A program made the position numbers and the translations under genes. A stretch of DNA of 64,000 nucleotides, from NCBI RefSeq assembly GCF_002954775.1, contig NZ_PJME01000007.1:62001-126000 (forward strand). The letters are read 5' to 3'. Each line of letters opens with the position of its first letter. Position 1 is the stretch's first letter. Origin of the DNA: Streptomyces geranii (lineage in GTDB: Bacteria > Actinomycetota > Actinomycetes > Streptomycetales > Streptomycetaceae). Shown piece by piece: positions 31,967 through 40,728 of the stretch. Under the pieces are notes generated by a model, which was not told the DNA's origin, ran no database searches, and saw only the letters and a list, made by a program, of their open reading frames with translations.

Positions 31967-33475
31967 TCAGTCACCCTCCCGTTTGACTTCCCCCAGGGGA
32001 TTGGGGAGTTCGGTCCACAGATCCCCGGGAGTCTCCGGAGACAACCGCATCAGCGTCAACGCCTTGGTGGGCAGGGGCTGTTCGAGCAGCGCGAGCAGAT
32101 CGGGCGTGCGCGGCAGCCCGCGTACGGCCGTCTCCAGGGCGGCCCGCAGTGCCGCCTCCGAACCGGCGGTCGCGCCGAGCGCCCCCGCCACCAGAGAGCC
32201 GAACAGCTTGCGGCGCAGGGTGGGTTCGTCGTCGGTGACGATCCGTCCGGTCAGCTCCGGCGCCGGGATGCCGTGCCGGGCCAGCCGGGCCGGGCTGACG
32301 CGGATGTCGGCCAGGTCGCGGTAGACCAGCCGGAGTGGGTCGCCGGACGCCGACAGCACGACGAGCAGATTCTGGCCGTGCGCCTCCAGGGCGACGCCCA
32401 GATCGAGCAGCCGCAGCCCTACGGTGAGCGCGAGACGCGTGAACTCGGCCAGCCAGGCGGGAGATTGGGGAAACCCGGTGGCGGCGAGCGCCCCGACCGG
32501 AACGACCCGCTCGCCGGCCCCCGCGTACCGGTCCGGCGACTCCCTCAACACCGCTGCCAGATCAGGCGAGTCGGCGGTGACCGCGCCGAGCGTGCGCGTG
32601 ATGTGCAGCAGTCCGTCGAGCCGCGCCGCCATCGACTCCATGAACGCCGACACCGTCTCCGCCGTCCCGATCGAGTACGGCGAGATGTCCCGTACCGAGG
32701 AGGTCAGCCGGGCGCTCAACGCCGTCTTGAGATGCGGGCCGTTGTCAGGGAGGGCGAGGCTGCGCAAGGACATCAGCGGATGCGCCGAAAGCGCACCCCT
32801 GCTGGGGAGTTGGAGCACATGCGCCGCCTGCCACGGATGCACCGGGATCAGGGGAAGCCCCTGGGCCCCGCCGTCCCGCAGCCACTCGGGCCACTCCCCG
32901 TGCACGGCGCAGCCGTCCGCCGCCACCAGCGCCAGCTGTACGACGGGCCGGTGCTCGGGCCCGTACGCGAGCTGCTCGGCGACCGAGAAGCCGGGCCGGG
33001 AACGGCAGTTGGGGTGGAAGGGATGCCCGTCGACGACCCGCTGCTCCCACTCCCAGCCGGTCACCGGGTCCCCACCGGTACCGTCCTGGTTCGCGCGCGA
33101 CAGGGCCAACGAGGCGACGCTGTGCCCGAGTTCGGCCGCGAAGGCGGGACCGTGCGGGACGGCCAGGTCCGTCAGGAGGCGTACCGGATCGTCGTACGAG
33201 GCCGTCCCGAGCCGTACGGCGGTGACGCGGCCGTCGACGGCGTACGGATCGGCGTACGGGCCCTCCAGACGGCGGCCGTCCGCCAGCAGGAGACCCGCGC
33301 CGCCCTCCCGGCGGACGATCCACGGCAGCGGCTCATGGACGAGCGCCCGCCACAGCCGGGTCAGTACGGCGGCCCGTGCGCCGGGCAGTTCGGCCGCGTA
33401 CCGCGAGGCGAGGTCGGGGCGTACGGCGGCCAGTTCGTCGGCGACCTCGGCCTCTGCGCTGGAGGGACGGTGCAC
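31967..33475 (-). CDS. IucA/IucC-family NIS siderophore synthetase
   Basis: ATP-dependent amide-forming synthetase of 502 residues for NRPS-independent siderophores. Family blocks seen are GHPFHPNCRSRPGFS (ATP-site H-P-x-x-K/R region), LIPVHPWQAAHVL, LKTALSARLTSSVRDIS (with the conserved S/R), and the C-terminal ferric-reductase-like FhuF domain region VALEAHGQNLLVVL and YRDLADIRVS. GTG 33475 has GAGGAG six bases upstream and is taken as the start. It is divergent from a second synthetase. No IdeR/DmdR1 iron box was found in the 147-base gap, which has G-rich pentamer repeats. Confidence 0.9.
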   Translation of the reverse strand: MHRPSSAEAEVADELAAVRPDLASRYAAELPGARAAVLTRLWRALVHEPLPWIVRREGGAGLLLADGRRLEGPYADPYAVDGRVTAVRLGTASYDDPVRLLTDLAVPHGPAFAAELGHSVASLALSRANQDGTGGDPVTGWEWEQRVVDGHPFHPNCRSRPGFSVAEQLAYGPEHRPVVQLALVAADGCAVHGEWPEWLRDGGAQGLPLIPVHPWQAAHVLQLPSRGALSAHPLMSLRSLALPDNGPHLKTALSARLTSSVRDISPYSIGTAETVSAFMESMAARLDGLLHITRTLGAVTADSPDLAAVLRESPDRYAGAGERVVPVGALAATGFPQSPAWLAEFTRLALTVGLRLLDLGVALEAHGQNLLVVLSASGDPLRLVYRDLADIRVSPARLARHGIPAPELTGRIVTDDEPTLRRKLFGSLVAGALGATAGSEAALRAALETAVRGLPRTPDLLALLEQPLPTKALTLMRLSPETPGDLWTELPNPLGEVKREGD

Positions 33476-33622
33476 GGCGGGCTCCTCGGGTGCGGGGTGC
33501 GAGTGCGGGTTTGGGTGCGGGTATGGGCTGGTGGGCGGGTGGGCCGACGACAGACATACTGATCGCCGGTGCACCCCGGGAAACCGCACCGTACGGAAGC
33601 ACCGTAAGAATCGAGGGAACGC

Positions 33623-35137
33623 GTGGACTCCACCGTGCACCCCACCGCGACCCCTGACGCGTCGGCGCACGACGGCATCGCGGAGCGGGCGGACGTCTGT
33701 GCGATCGCGCCCCTGCTCAACTGCCTGCTCAGGGAAGTCGCCGAGCCGGTCCCCGGAGCGGGCGAACCGCGCGTGTACCGGCTGCCGAGCGGCGAACGCC
33801 TGCTGCGGGTGCGGGGCTCCCGGCGGCCCACCGCGCCCGAGGTGGACACGGGCGACGGCGGCTGGCACCCGGTCGGGCACGCCGAACTCGTCAAGCTCGT
33901 GGCCGAGGAACTGCAGGCGCACACGGGCCTGTCCAACCCCGAACTGCCCGCCGAGATGACCGACAGCCGGGACGCCGTCGCCGCGCTGCTCACGGTCCGC
34001 GACCGGGCGACGGTGCCCGAGGACCCGTACCGCCGCTCCGAGCAGTCCCTGCTCACCGGGCACCCCTACCACCCGGCGCCCAAGGCGCGCGGCGGCGGCC
34101 CGGTGGCACGCTGGCTGCCGTACGCGCCCGAGGCGTACGCCGCCTTCCCGTTGGCGCTGCTCGGGGTGCGTGAGGACGTGGTCGCCGAGGAGGGCGACGT
34201 TTCGGCCCTGGACGCCTTCGGCACGGCCCCGCCCGGCTACCGGCTGCTGCCCGCCCACCCCTGGCAGCTCGACCTCGTCGGCCCGACCCTGGCGGACGCC
34301 TTCGCGGACGGCCGCCTGATCCGGCTCGGCGAGACGGCCTCCGACGCCTGGCCGACGGCCGCGATCCGCACGCTGTACGCACCCGAGCACGACGTATTCG
34401 TCAAGTTCAGCCTCGACGTCCGCATCACCAACGACATACGCCGGCTCTGGCGCCACGACCTGCTGGCACTGCGCCGCACGGACGCGGCGGTCGTCGCCGC
34501 CGCTGCCGAGGGCCGGCCGGTCTGGCTGAGCGACCGGGGCTACCGCACCGCCGACTTCGCCTTCGAGGAGCTGGCGGTCCTGGTCCGCGACGGCCTGCGC
34601 GACCATGTCGTACCGGGTGCCACCCCGCTGCTCGCCGCCGCGCTGGTGGAGGGCTTCGACGGCAACCCGCTCGACGGGCTGACCGACCCGGCCGCCTGGT
34701 GGACGGCGTATCTGCGCTGTGCCGTACCGCCGGTCGTCGAGCTGTTCGCACGCCACGGCGTCGTCATCGAGGCCCACCTCCAGAACTGCCTGATCGCGGT
34801 CGACGCCCACGGAACCCCCGTACAGGCCCTCTACCGGGACGCGGAGGGCGTGAAGCTGCTGCCGGACGTGACGCGGGCGGCGGGCTGGGAGCGGCTCGTG
34901 TACTGCCTCGTCGTCAACCACCTCACGGAGGTTGCGGAGGTGCTGCGGGAACGCCACCCGGGCTTCGACCCCTGGCAGGCCGTACGCCGCGAGCTGTCCC
35001 GGCACGACCTCCCCGAGGCCGCCGCGCTCCTGGCCTCGCCGACCCTGCCCGGCAAGACGAACCTGCTGCTGCGCTGGACGGGCGCGGACGGCGCCGACGC
35101 CCGGTATCTGCCGCTGCGGAATCCGCTGGCGGGGTGA
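33623..35137 (+). CDS. IucA/IucC-family NIS siderophore synthetase
   Basis: Second NIS synthetase, 504 residues. It has SLLTGHPYHPAPKARGG (ATP site with the canonical Lys), LLPAHPWQLDLV, AIRTLYAPEHDVFVKFSLDVRITNDIRR (Lys and Asn active-site region) and VIEAHLQNCLIAVD with LYRDAEGVKLL in the C-terminal domain. It keeps the family motif residues better than its divergent neighbour, so the two probably form different bonds or recognise different substrates. No decarboxylase, monooxygenase or transporter gene stands beside the pair. The start GTG 33623 follows GAGGG. Confidence 0.9.
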   Translation: MDSTVHPTATPDASAHDGIAERADVCAIAPLLNCLLREVAEPVPGAGEPRVYRLPSGERLLRVRGSRRPTAPEVDTGDGGWHPVGHAELVKLVAEELQAHTGLSNPELPAEMTDSRDAVAALLTVRDRATVPEDPYRRSEQSLLTGHPYHPAPKARGGGPVARWLPYAPEAYAAFPLALLGVREDVVAEEGDVSALDAFGTAPPGYRLLPAHPWQLDLVGPTLADAFADGRLIRLGETASDAWPTAAIRTLYAPEHDVFVKFSLDVRITNDIRRLWRHDLLALRRTDAAVVAAAAEGRPVWLSDRGYRTADFAFEELAVLVRDGLRDHVVPGATPLLAAALVEGFDGNPLDGLTDPAAWWTAYLRCAVPPVVELFARHGVVIEAHLQNCLIAVDAHGTPVQALYRDAEGVKLLPDVTRAAGWERLVYCLVVNHLTEVAEVLRERHPGFDPWQAVRRELSRHDLPEAAALLASPTLPGKTNLLLRWTGADGADARYLPLRNPLAG

Positions 35138-35261
35138 ACCGGTGGGGCGCGGGGAACCGTTCCGGACCCGGTGACGTCATGAGCGAGACATCTAGACTGA
35201 TGGCCGGTATTGGGGAGACTTGCGGCTGATTGTGGCCGCTGGACAGGGGGATGGGGGAGTC

Positions 35262-37694
35262 ATGAAACCGCTCGGAGCAGGTGATCCCGCCTCTGTCGGG
35301 GACGGCAGATACCGGTTGGTCGGACGGCTCGGCCAGGGCGGAATGGGCGTCGTCTACTTCGGCCGGTCCCGGTCCGGCCGGGCGGTGGCCGTCAAGGTCG
35401 TACGGCCCGAACTGAGCACGGAACCGGGCTTCCGGCGCCGATTCGCCGACGAGGTCGCCGCCGCCCGCCGTGTCGGCGGTTTCCACACCGCGCCGGTCGT
35501 GGACGCCGACCCCGAGGGCGAGCCTGCCTGGCTGGTGACGGCCTACGTGCCTGGCCCCACCCTGCGGGACGTGCTCGACCAGGTGGGCCCCCTGCCCGCG
35601 GACACCCTCACCGTGCTCGCCGCAGGCCTCGCGGAGGCGCTGGCCGCCATCCACCAGGCCGGAGTCATCCACCGCGACCTGAAGCCCGCCAACATCATCG
35701 TCGCGGAGGACGGCCCCCGGGTCATCGACTTCGGCATCGCGCGGGCCCTCGACGGTACGGCCCTCACCCAGACCGGGTTCCAGATCGGCACCCTCGGCTT
35801 CCTCGCGCCCGAGCAGCTCACCGGCGGCACGCTCACCCCCGCGGTGGACATGTTCGCCCTGGGCGTGGTGCTCAGCCAGGCGGCGGGCTGCGCTCCCTTC
35901 GGCGACGGGGCGTCGGCCGCCTGGCCCTACCGCGTCGTCCACGAACAGCCGGACCTCACGGGCGTGCCCGGCCTGCTGCGCGGACTGGTCGCGGACTGTC
36001 TGTCCAAGGACCCGCTCGACCGCCCCGGCCCCTCGGAGTTCCTCGACCAGCTCACGGTCCGGCACCCGGCGGACACCTGGCTGCCCGCCGAGGCGACCGC
36101 GCTCCTGCGGAGACAGGCCCCGGTGACGGACCGACCGTCTGCGGCAGCCACATCCACATCCACCGACCCGCGCGCGGGTGCGTTCGGGCCACCGCCGGTC
36201 GCCTACGGGCAGGCGGCGGCCACGGACCCGCGTACGGCGGTTTCCGGTCCACCCCCGGTCGCCGACGGGCGGGCGCCGGCCGGTGACCCGCGCGCGGGTG
36301 CGTCCGGCCCGCCGCCGGTCGCCGATCGACAGCCCGTGGCCACCGGTCCGCAGTCCTCGGCCACCGATCCGCGTACGGCGGTCTCCGGGCCGCCTGCGGG
36401 CGCCGATGGCCGGCCCCTGGCGCTGGACCAGCGCGCGACGGTGTCCGCGCAGCCCCCGGTCGCCGACGGGCGGGCGCCGGCCGGTGACCGGCGCGAGACC
36501 GTCTCCGCGCCGCCCCCGGTGGCCGATGGGCAGGCCGCGGCCGACGACCCACGCCCCGCCCCACACGCCCCGTCGGCGTCCGCGGAGGGCCCGACCGTGG
36601 CCGCCTACCCCCGGACCGTCCAGTCGCCGCCCGGCCCCGGCTTCGGGCCCCCGCCGGACGTCACGCCCGTACAGCCGCCCGGAGGGCTCGTCCCGCCCGA
36701 CGGAGCCGGGACGCGGCGCGGGCGCCGACGGGCGGTCGCCCTGGCGGCACTGCTGGTCGCGGCGGCCGTCGCGGGGCTGATCGTGTGGCAGCCCTGGAAC
36801 CGTTCCGACGAGCCCGACGGCGACAGCGCAGGCGGAGCCTCACCGTCGCCCAAGCGATCGACGCCCGCCGCGTTCCCCGACGACGCCCCGCTGCTGGTCC
36901 GGCTGGACACGGAGCCCGGATCGGCGGACTGCCACAGCGTGATCGGCCTCCGCGACTCCACCAAGGACAACCCCGAACGGCTGATCGACGGAACCTGCGA
37001 CGCCCTCCCGCAGTGGTCCCCCGACCACGAGTCGTTCGCGTTCACCCGTAAGACGTCGGACGGGTCCGCCGTGTGGACGGCGAAGGCGGACGGCAGCGAC
37101 GTCCGCCGGATCGCCGCCATCTCCGGCGGCCGGGTCTCCTGGTCCCCGGACGGCAAGCGACTGGCCGTCCTGCGCCGCGACGCGGACGGTGTGCAGCAGC
37201 TGTACGCGGTGAAAATCTCGGACGGCTCCGCGCAGCAACTGACCTCCGTCACCGGGAAGGTGGAGGACCCGGCCTGGTCCCCCGACGGCAAGCGGATCGC
37301 CATCTGCCTGCAGAAGACGTCGGGCTGGCAGGTCCACCTCGTCGATCCGGCAAAGCCCGACGCCGAACCCCGGCAGGTGACCCACCAGACCCGGCGGGCG
37401 CTGGACCCCGTCTGGTCACCGGACGGCCGCCACTTCGCGTACACCGCCGGAGCACCCGACGAGGGGACGGGCGGAGACATCCACATCGCCAAGGCCGACG
37501 GCACCGGCGACAGGGTCCTCGTCCGGACGGCCGCCCAGGAGATGGACCCGGTCTGGTCACCGGACGGCAAGTGGGTGGCCTTCGTCCGCGGGCCCTTCGA
37601 CCGGCCGGTGATCTGGGCGATCCGCGCGGACGGCACGGGTGCGCGGAAACTCACCACCGGGAGCACACCGGAGGGGCACCCTTCCTGGCGCTGA
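35262..37694 (+). CDS. Membrane Ser/Thr protein kinase with 20-residue linker repeats and extracellular TolB-like propeller
   Basis: PknB-type Hanks kinase of 810 residues. The kinase domain (about 16-275) has glycine loop GRLGQGGMGVVY, K45, catalytic loop HRDLKPANI (D139) and DFG 156-158. A linker of seven 20-residue Pro/Ala repeats (DPRTAVSGPPPVADG type, DNA 36165-36566) leads to one transmembrane helix (about 490-510). The external part is a WD40-like/TolB propeller with WSPDGK-type repeats (residues 580-810), a likely ligand sensor. ATG 35262 is two bases after GGGGGAG and is preferred to the upstream start at 35220. Monocistronic; targets unknown. Confidence 0.92.
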   Translation: MKPLGAGDPASVGDGRYRLVGRLGQGGMGVVYFGRSRSGRAVAVKVVRPELSTEPGFRRRFADEVAAARRVGGFHTAPVVDADPEGEPAWLVTAYVPGPTLRDVLDQVGPLPADTLTVLAAGLAEALAAIHQAGVIHRDLKPANIIVAEDGPRVIDFGIARALDGTALTQTGFQIGTLGFLAPEQLTGGTLTPAVDMFALGVVLSQAAGCAPFGDGASAAWPYRVVHEQPDLTGVPGLLRGLVADCLSKDPLDRPGPSEFLDQLTVRHPADTWLPAEATALLRRQAPVTDRPSAAATSTSTDPRAGAFGPPPVAYGQAAATDPRTAVSGPPPVADGRAPAGDPRAGASGPPPVADRQPVATGPQSSATDPRTAVSGPPAGADGRPLALDQRATVSAQPPVADGRAPAGDRRETVSAPPPVADGQAAADDPRPAPHAPSASAEGPTVAAYPRTVQSPPGPGFGPPPDVTPVQPPGGLVPPDGAGTRRGRRRAVALAALLVAAAVAGLIVWQPWNRSDEPDGDSAGGASPSPKRSTPAAFPDDAPLLVRLDTEPGSADCHSVIGLRDSTKDNPERLIDGTCDALPQWSPDHESFAFTRKTSDGSAVWTAKADGSDVRRIAAISGGRVSWSPDGKRLAVLRRDADGVQQLYAVKISDGSAQQLTSVTGKVEDPAWSPDGKRIAICLQKTSGWQVHLVDPAKPDAEPRQVTHQTRRALDPVWSPDGRHFAYTAGAPDEGTGGDIHIAKADGTGDRVLVRTAAQEMDPVWSPDGKWVAFVRGPFDRPVIWAIRADGTGARKLTTGSTPEGHPSWR
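36165..36566 (+). repeat. 60-bp tandem repeat coding the kinase linker
   Basis: About seven units of 60 bp, each encoding a variant of DPRTAVSGPPPVADGRAPAG. One unit is longer by seven codons and the last is degenerate. It is likely to vary in copy number between strains. Confidence 0.75.
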
Positions 37695-37760
37695 GGCCGG
37701 TGCGAATCGGCGCTGGGATCGGCGCCGAGAAATGCCGGCCCGGCTGTCAGACCTGATCAC

Positions 37761-37766
37761 TAGACT
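37761..37766 (+). promoter_or_regulatory. -10 box of a leaderless promoter
   Basis: TAGACT followed by six bases and ATG at 37773, without a ribosome binding site. The HipA-like gene is probably translated from a leaderless mRNA. Confidence 0.5.
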
Positions 37767-37772
37767 CGCGGG

Positions 37773-38684
37773 ATGAGAGAGGTCACGGCAACCCACTACA
37801 TCGAGCCCCTGAGGTCGGGCGGTTCCGTCCCCGGGGTGGTCGAGGCCGACGATCTCGGCACCTACGTCGTCAAGTTCACCGGCTCCGCGCAGGGCCGCAA
37901 GGCACTGGTGGCAGAGGTGATCGTCGGCGAGCTGGCCCGCGCCCTCGGACTGCGCTTCCCCGAACTCGTCCTCGTCCACTTCGACCCGGAGATCGCCGAC
38001 GAGGAACCCCACCAGGAGGTACGGGACCTGCACACCGCCAGCTCCGGCCTGAACCTCGGCATGGACTACCTCCCGGGCGCGCGGGACTTCACCCCGGAGG
38101 TCGCCGCGAACTGCACGGTCGACCCGCTGGAGGCCGGGAAGATCATCTGGCTCGACGCGTTGACCGTCAACGTCGACCGCACGGTGCACAGCTCCAACCT
38201 GATGATCTGGCCGACGCTCGGCCTCGCACCCCCGCGCCTCTGGCTCATCGACCACGGCGCCGCCCTCGTCTTCCACCACCGCTGGGACGGCGCCGACCCC
38301 GCGAAGGCCTACGACTTCCGCCACCACGCCCTCGGCCACTACACCCCGGACACCAGGGCCGCCGACGCCGAACTCGCTCCCCGGGTGACCGAGGACCTGC
38401 TGCGCGGCATCGCGGCCGAGGTGCCGGACGCCTGGCTGACCGGCGAACCGGGCTTCGCGACCCCGGACGACGTCAGGGAGGCGTACGTCGGCTACCTGCA
38501 CGCGCGCGTGCGGGCCTCGGCGGCCTGGCTGCCCACCGACTTCCCCACCCGGGAGGAACTCGCCGCCGAGGAGACCCTCCGGGCGGCGAAGACAGAGCGA
38601 GGCCGCCCGAGTTGGCTCAAGCGGGTCCCCGACCTGCACGGCAAACCGGCGGCGGAACAGGATTGGTCGGTGCACCTCGGATGA
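37773..38684 (+). CDS. HipA-family kinase-like protein
   Basis: Protein of 303 residues from a stand-alone HipA-like kinase group widespread in actinobacteria. It has the N-terminal lobe TYVVKFTGSAQGRKALVAEVIVGELARALGLRFPE (Lys and Glu of the ATP site) and WLIDHGAALVFHH, where the Asp of the metal motif is kept. The catalytic loop is ALTVNVDRTVHSSNLMIW (N-x-D-R, as in HipA HxxDRHxxN-like). There is no HipB antitoxin gene beside it, so a toxin-antitoxin role is not supported. It overlaps the SelW-like gene (ATGA), so both products may act together. Confidence 0.82.
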   Translation: MREVTATHYIEPLRSGGSVPGVVEADDLGTYVVKFTGSAQGRKALVAEVIVGELARALGLRFPELVLVHFDPEIADEEPHQEVRDLHTASSGLNLGMDYLPGARDFTPEVAANCTVDPLEAGKIIWLDALTVNVDRTVHSSNLMIWPTLGLAPPRLWLIDHGAALVFHHRWDGADPAKAYDFRHHALGHYTPDTRAADAELAPRVTEDLLRGIAAEVPDAWLTGEPGFATPDDVREAYVGYLHARVRASAAWLPTDFPTREELAAEETLRAAKTERGRPSWLKRVPDLHGKPAAEQDWSVHLG

Positions 38685-38980
38685 GCCTCCCGATGAACCC
38701 CCACGCACCCGTCGTGCAGATCGAGTACTGCACCCAGTGCCGCTGGCTGCCCCGCGCGGCCTGGCTGGCACAGGAGTTGCTCACCACCTTCGAGACGGAA
38801 CTGGGCGAGCTGTCGCTCAAGCCCGGCACCGGCGGCGTGTTCGTCGTCCGGGTCGACGGCGAGGTGGTCTGGGACCGCAGGGAACAGGGCTTCCCGGAGC
38901 CGACGGCCGTGAAGCAGGTCGTACGCGACCGAGTGGCCCCGGGAAGGTCCCTGGGCCACTCGGACAAGTCGGATTCCTAG
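38681..38980 (+). CDS. SelW/Rdx-family protein with CxxC
   Basis: Protein of 99 residues of the SelT/SelW/SelH thioredoxin-like Rdx fold. The N-terminal strand-turn motif is VVQIEYCTQCRWLPRAAWLAQELL, with C17 and C20; eukaryotic SelW has selenocysteine at the second position. GGVFVVRVDGEVVWDRREQGFPEPTAVKQVVRD completes the fold. The family has redox roles that are poorly defined in bacteria. It is translationally coupled to the HipA-like gene and ends 16 bases before the convergent malate synthase stop. Confidence 0.88.
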   Translation: MSLPMNPHAPVVQIEYCTQCRWLPRAAWLAQELLTTFETELGELSLKPGTGGVFVVRVDGEVVWDRREQGFPEPTAVKQVVRDRVAPGRSLGHSDKSDS

Positions 38981-38996
38981 TCGGCCTCTTAGAGGA

Positions 38997-40619
38997 TCAG
39001 CCCTTGAGCTGCTCGTAGGCAGGCAGGGTCAGGAAGTCCGCGTAGTCGGCGTCGAGGGAGACCTGGAGCAGCAGGTCGTGTGCCTGCTGCCAGTGGCCGG
39101 CCGCGAAGGCCTCCTCGCCGATCTCCGCGCGGATGTTCGCGAGTTCCTCGGCGGCGATCTTGCGGGCCAGCTCCGGGGTCGCCTTCTCGCCGTTCTCGAA
39201 CTCGACGTCCGCGTTGATCCACTGCCAGATCTGGGAGCGGGAGATCTCGGCGGTGGCCGCGTCCTCCATCAGGTTGAAGATGGCGACCGCGCCGAGCCCG
39301 CGCAGCCACGCCTCGATGTAACGGATGCCCACCTGCACGGCGTTGACGAGCCCGTCGTACGTCGGCCTCGCCTTGAGCGAGTCGACGGCGATCAGGTCGG
39401 CGGCCTCGACGTGGACGTCCTCGCGGAGCCGGTCCTTCTGGTTCGGGCGGTCGCCGAGGACCGCGTCGAAGGAGGCCAGAGCAATCGGGACGAGGTCGGG
39501 GTGGGCGACCCAGGAACCGTCGAAACCGTCCCCGGCCTCACGGTCCTTGTCGGCCTTGACCTTCTCGAAGGCGACCTTGTTGACCTCTTCGTCACGCCGG
39601 GACGGGATGAACGCCGCCATGCCACCGATCGCGTGCGCGCCCCGCTTGTGGCAGGTGCGGACGAGGAGTTCGGTGTAGGCGCGCATGAACGGGGCTGTCA
39701 TCGTCACGGCGTTGCGGTCCGGGAGGACGAACTTGGCGCCCCCGTCACGGAAGTTCTTGACGATGGAGAAGAGGTAGTCCCAGCGGCCCGCGTTCAACCC
39801 CGAGGCGTGGTCGCGGAGTTCGTAGAGGATCTCCTCCATCTCGTACGCGGCCGTGATCGTCTCGATCAGGACGGTCGCGCGGACGGTGCCCTGCGGGATC
39901 CCGACGTAGTCCTGCGCGAAGACGAACACCTCGTTCCACAGCCGGGCTTCGAGGTGCGACTCGGTCTTGGGGAGGTAGAAGTACGGGCCCTTGCCGAGGT
40001 CGAGCAGCCGCTGCGCGTTGTGGAAGAAGTAGAGGCCGAAGTCGACCAGAGCGCCCGGGACCTGCTCCCCGTCGACCTGGAGATGCCGCTCGTTGAGGTG
40101 CCAGCCACGGGGCCGCATGACGACGGTCGCGAGTTCGGAATCGGCCTTGAGGGCGTACGACTTGCCGCTGGTCGGGTCGGTGAAGTCGATGTTCCGGGAG
40201 TAGGCGTCGGCCAGGTTGACCTGTCCGACGACCACGTTCTCCCAGGTCGGCGCGGAGGCGTCCTCGAAGTCCGCGAGCCAGATCTTCGCGCCCGAGTTGA
40301 GGGCGTTGATCGTCATCTTGCGGTCGGTCGGGCCGGTGATCTCGACGCGCCGGTCGTTCAGCGCGGCGGGGGACTCGGCGACGCGCCAGGAGTCGTCGGC
40401 GCGGATCGCGGCGGTCTCCGGGAGGAAGTCGAGGGTCGAGGTGCGGGCGATCTCGGCGCGGCGCTCCGCACGACGCGCGAGCAGCTCGTCACGCCGGGGC
40501 GTGAACCGCCGGTGCAGCTCGGCCACGAAGGCCAGCGCCGCGTCGGTGAGCACCTCCTCCTGCCGGGGCAGGGGCTCGGCGTCGACGATGGCCAGCGGGG
40601 ACGGCGCTGGTGCGGACAT
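38997..40619 (-). CDS. aceB: Malate synthase A
   Basis: Enzyme of 540 residues that joins glyoxylate and acetyl-CoA to malate, isoform A type. The glyoxylate/Mg site is in VVMRPRGWHLNERH, the conserved catalytic block in FNLMEDAATAEISRSQIWQW (Asp), and TVRATVLIETITAAYEMEEILYELRDH carries the Glu metal ligand. It is placed away from isocitrate lyase and is preceded by AllR-type operators and the second palindrome, so it serves glyoxylate from purine breakdown rather than acetate growth. A promoter can be proposed on the minus strand: -35 TTGAAC, 17 bases, -10 TAGCAT, with an operator filling the spacer. Confidence 0.97.
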   Translation of the reverse strand: MSAPAPSPLAIVDAEPLPRQEEVLTDAALAFVAELHRRFTPRRDELLARRAERRAEIARTSTLDFLPETAAIRADDSWRVAESPAALNDRRVEITGPTDRKMTINALNSGAKIWLADFEDASAPTWENVVVGQVNLADAYSRNIDFTDPTSGKSYALKADSELATVVMRPRGWHLNERHLQVDGEQVPGALVDFGLYFFHNAQRLLDLGKGPYFYLPKTESHLEARLWNEVFVFAQDYVGIPQGTVRATVLIETITAAYEMEEILYELRDHASGLNAGRWDYLFSIVKNFRDGGAKFVLPDRNAVTMTAPFMRAYTELLVRTCHKRGAHAIGGMAAFIPSRRDEEVNKVAFEKVKADKDREAGDGFDGSWVAHPDLVPIALASFDAVLGDRPNQKDRLREDVHVEAADLIAVDSLKARPTYDGLVNAVQVGIRYIEAWLRGLGAVAIFNLMEDAATAEISRSQIWQWINADVEFENGEKATPELARKIAAEELANIRAEIGEEAFAAGHWQQAHDLLLQVSLDADYADFLTLPAYEQLKG

Positions 40620-40648
40620 GAGCGGTCACTTCCGTTCCGGTCGGATGA

Positions 40649-40663
40649 TTCTGGTCAGTGGAT
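40649..40663. promoter_or_regulatory. AllR-type operator, aceB site B
   Basis: TTCTGGTCAGTGGAT is one base off the TTCY-N6-TGGAA pattern and its centre is exactly 21 bp from site A, the same spacing as at gcl and hyi. Confidence 0.6.
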
Positions 40664-40669
40664 GCTAGT

Positions 40670-40684
40670 TTCCTCATCGTGGAA
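40670..40684. promoter_or_regulatory. AllR-type operator, aceB site A
   Basis: TTCCTCATCGTGGAA lies between the proposed -35 and -10 boxes of the aceB promoter, where a bound repressor would block polymerase. Confidence 0.75.
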
Positions 40685-40686
40685 GT

Positions 40687-40701
40687 TCAATAATTTGTTG
40701 A
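40687..40701. promoter_or_regulatory. Second-motif palindrome at aceB
   Basis: TCAATAATTTGTTGA, reverse complement TCAACAAATTATTGA, lies two bases from AllR site A. It is related to the palindromes at 21883 and 42940 and overlaps the proposed -35. Confidence 0.55.
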
Positions 40702-40728
40702 CATGGAGATTCTTCGTGGCGAGAAACG

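Noticed and set aside
33476..33622. Iron-box search between the siderophore synthetases
   Set aside because: No TTAGGTTAGSCTAACCTAA-like sequence could be read in the gap, so iron control was not annotated.
33476..35005. A 510-residue extension of the first IucA/IucC frame across its divergent neighbour
   Set aside because: The extension is antisense to the second synthetase, and a GTG with GAGGAG at 33475 begins the real domain.
37773..38980. HipA-like plus small gene as toxin-antitoxin pair
   Set aside because: The small partner is a SelW/Rdx protein with CxxC, not a HipB-type helix-turn-helix protein, and it is downstream.
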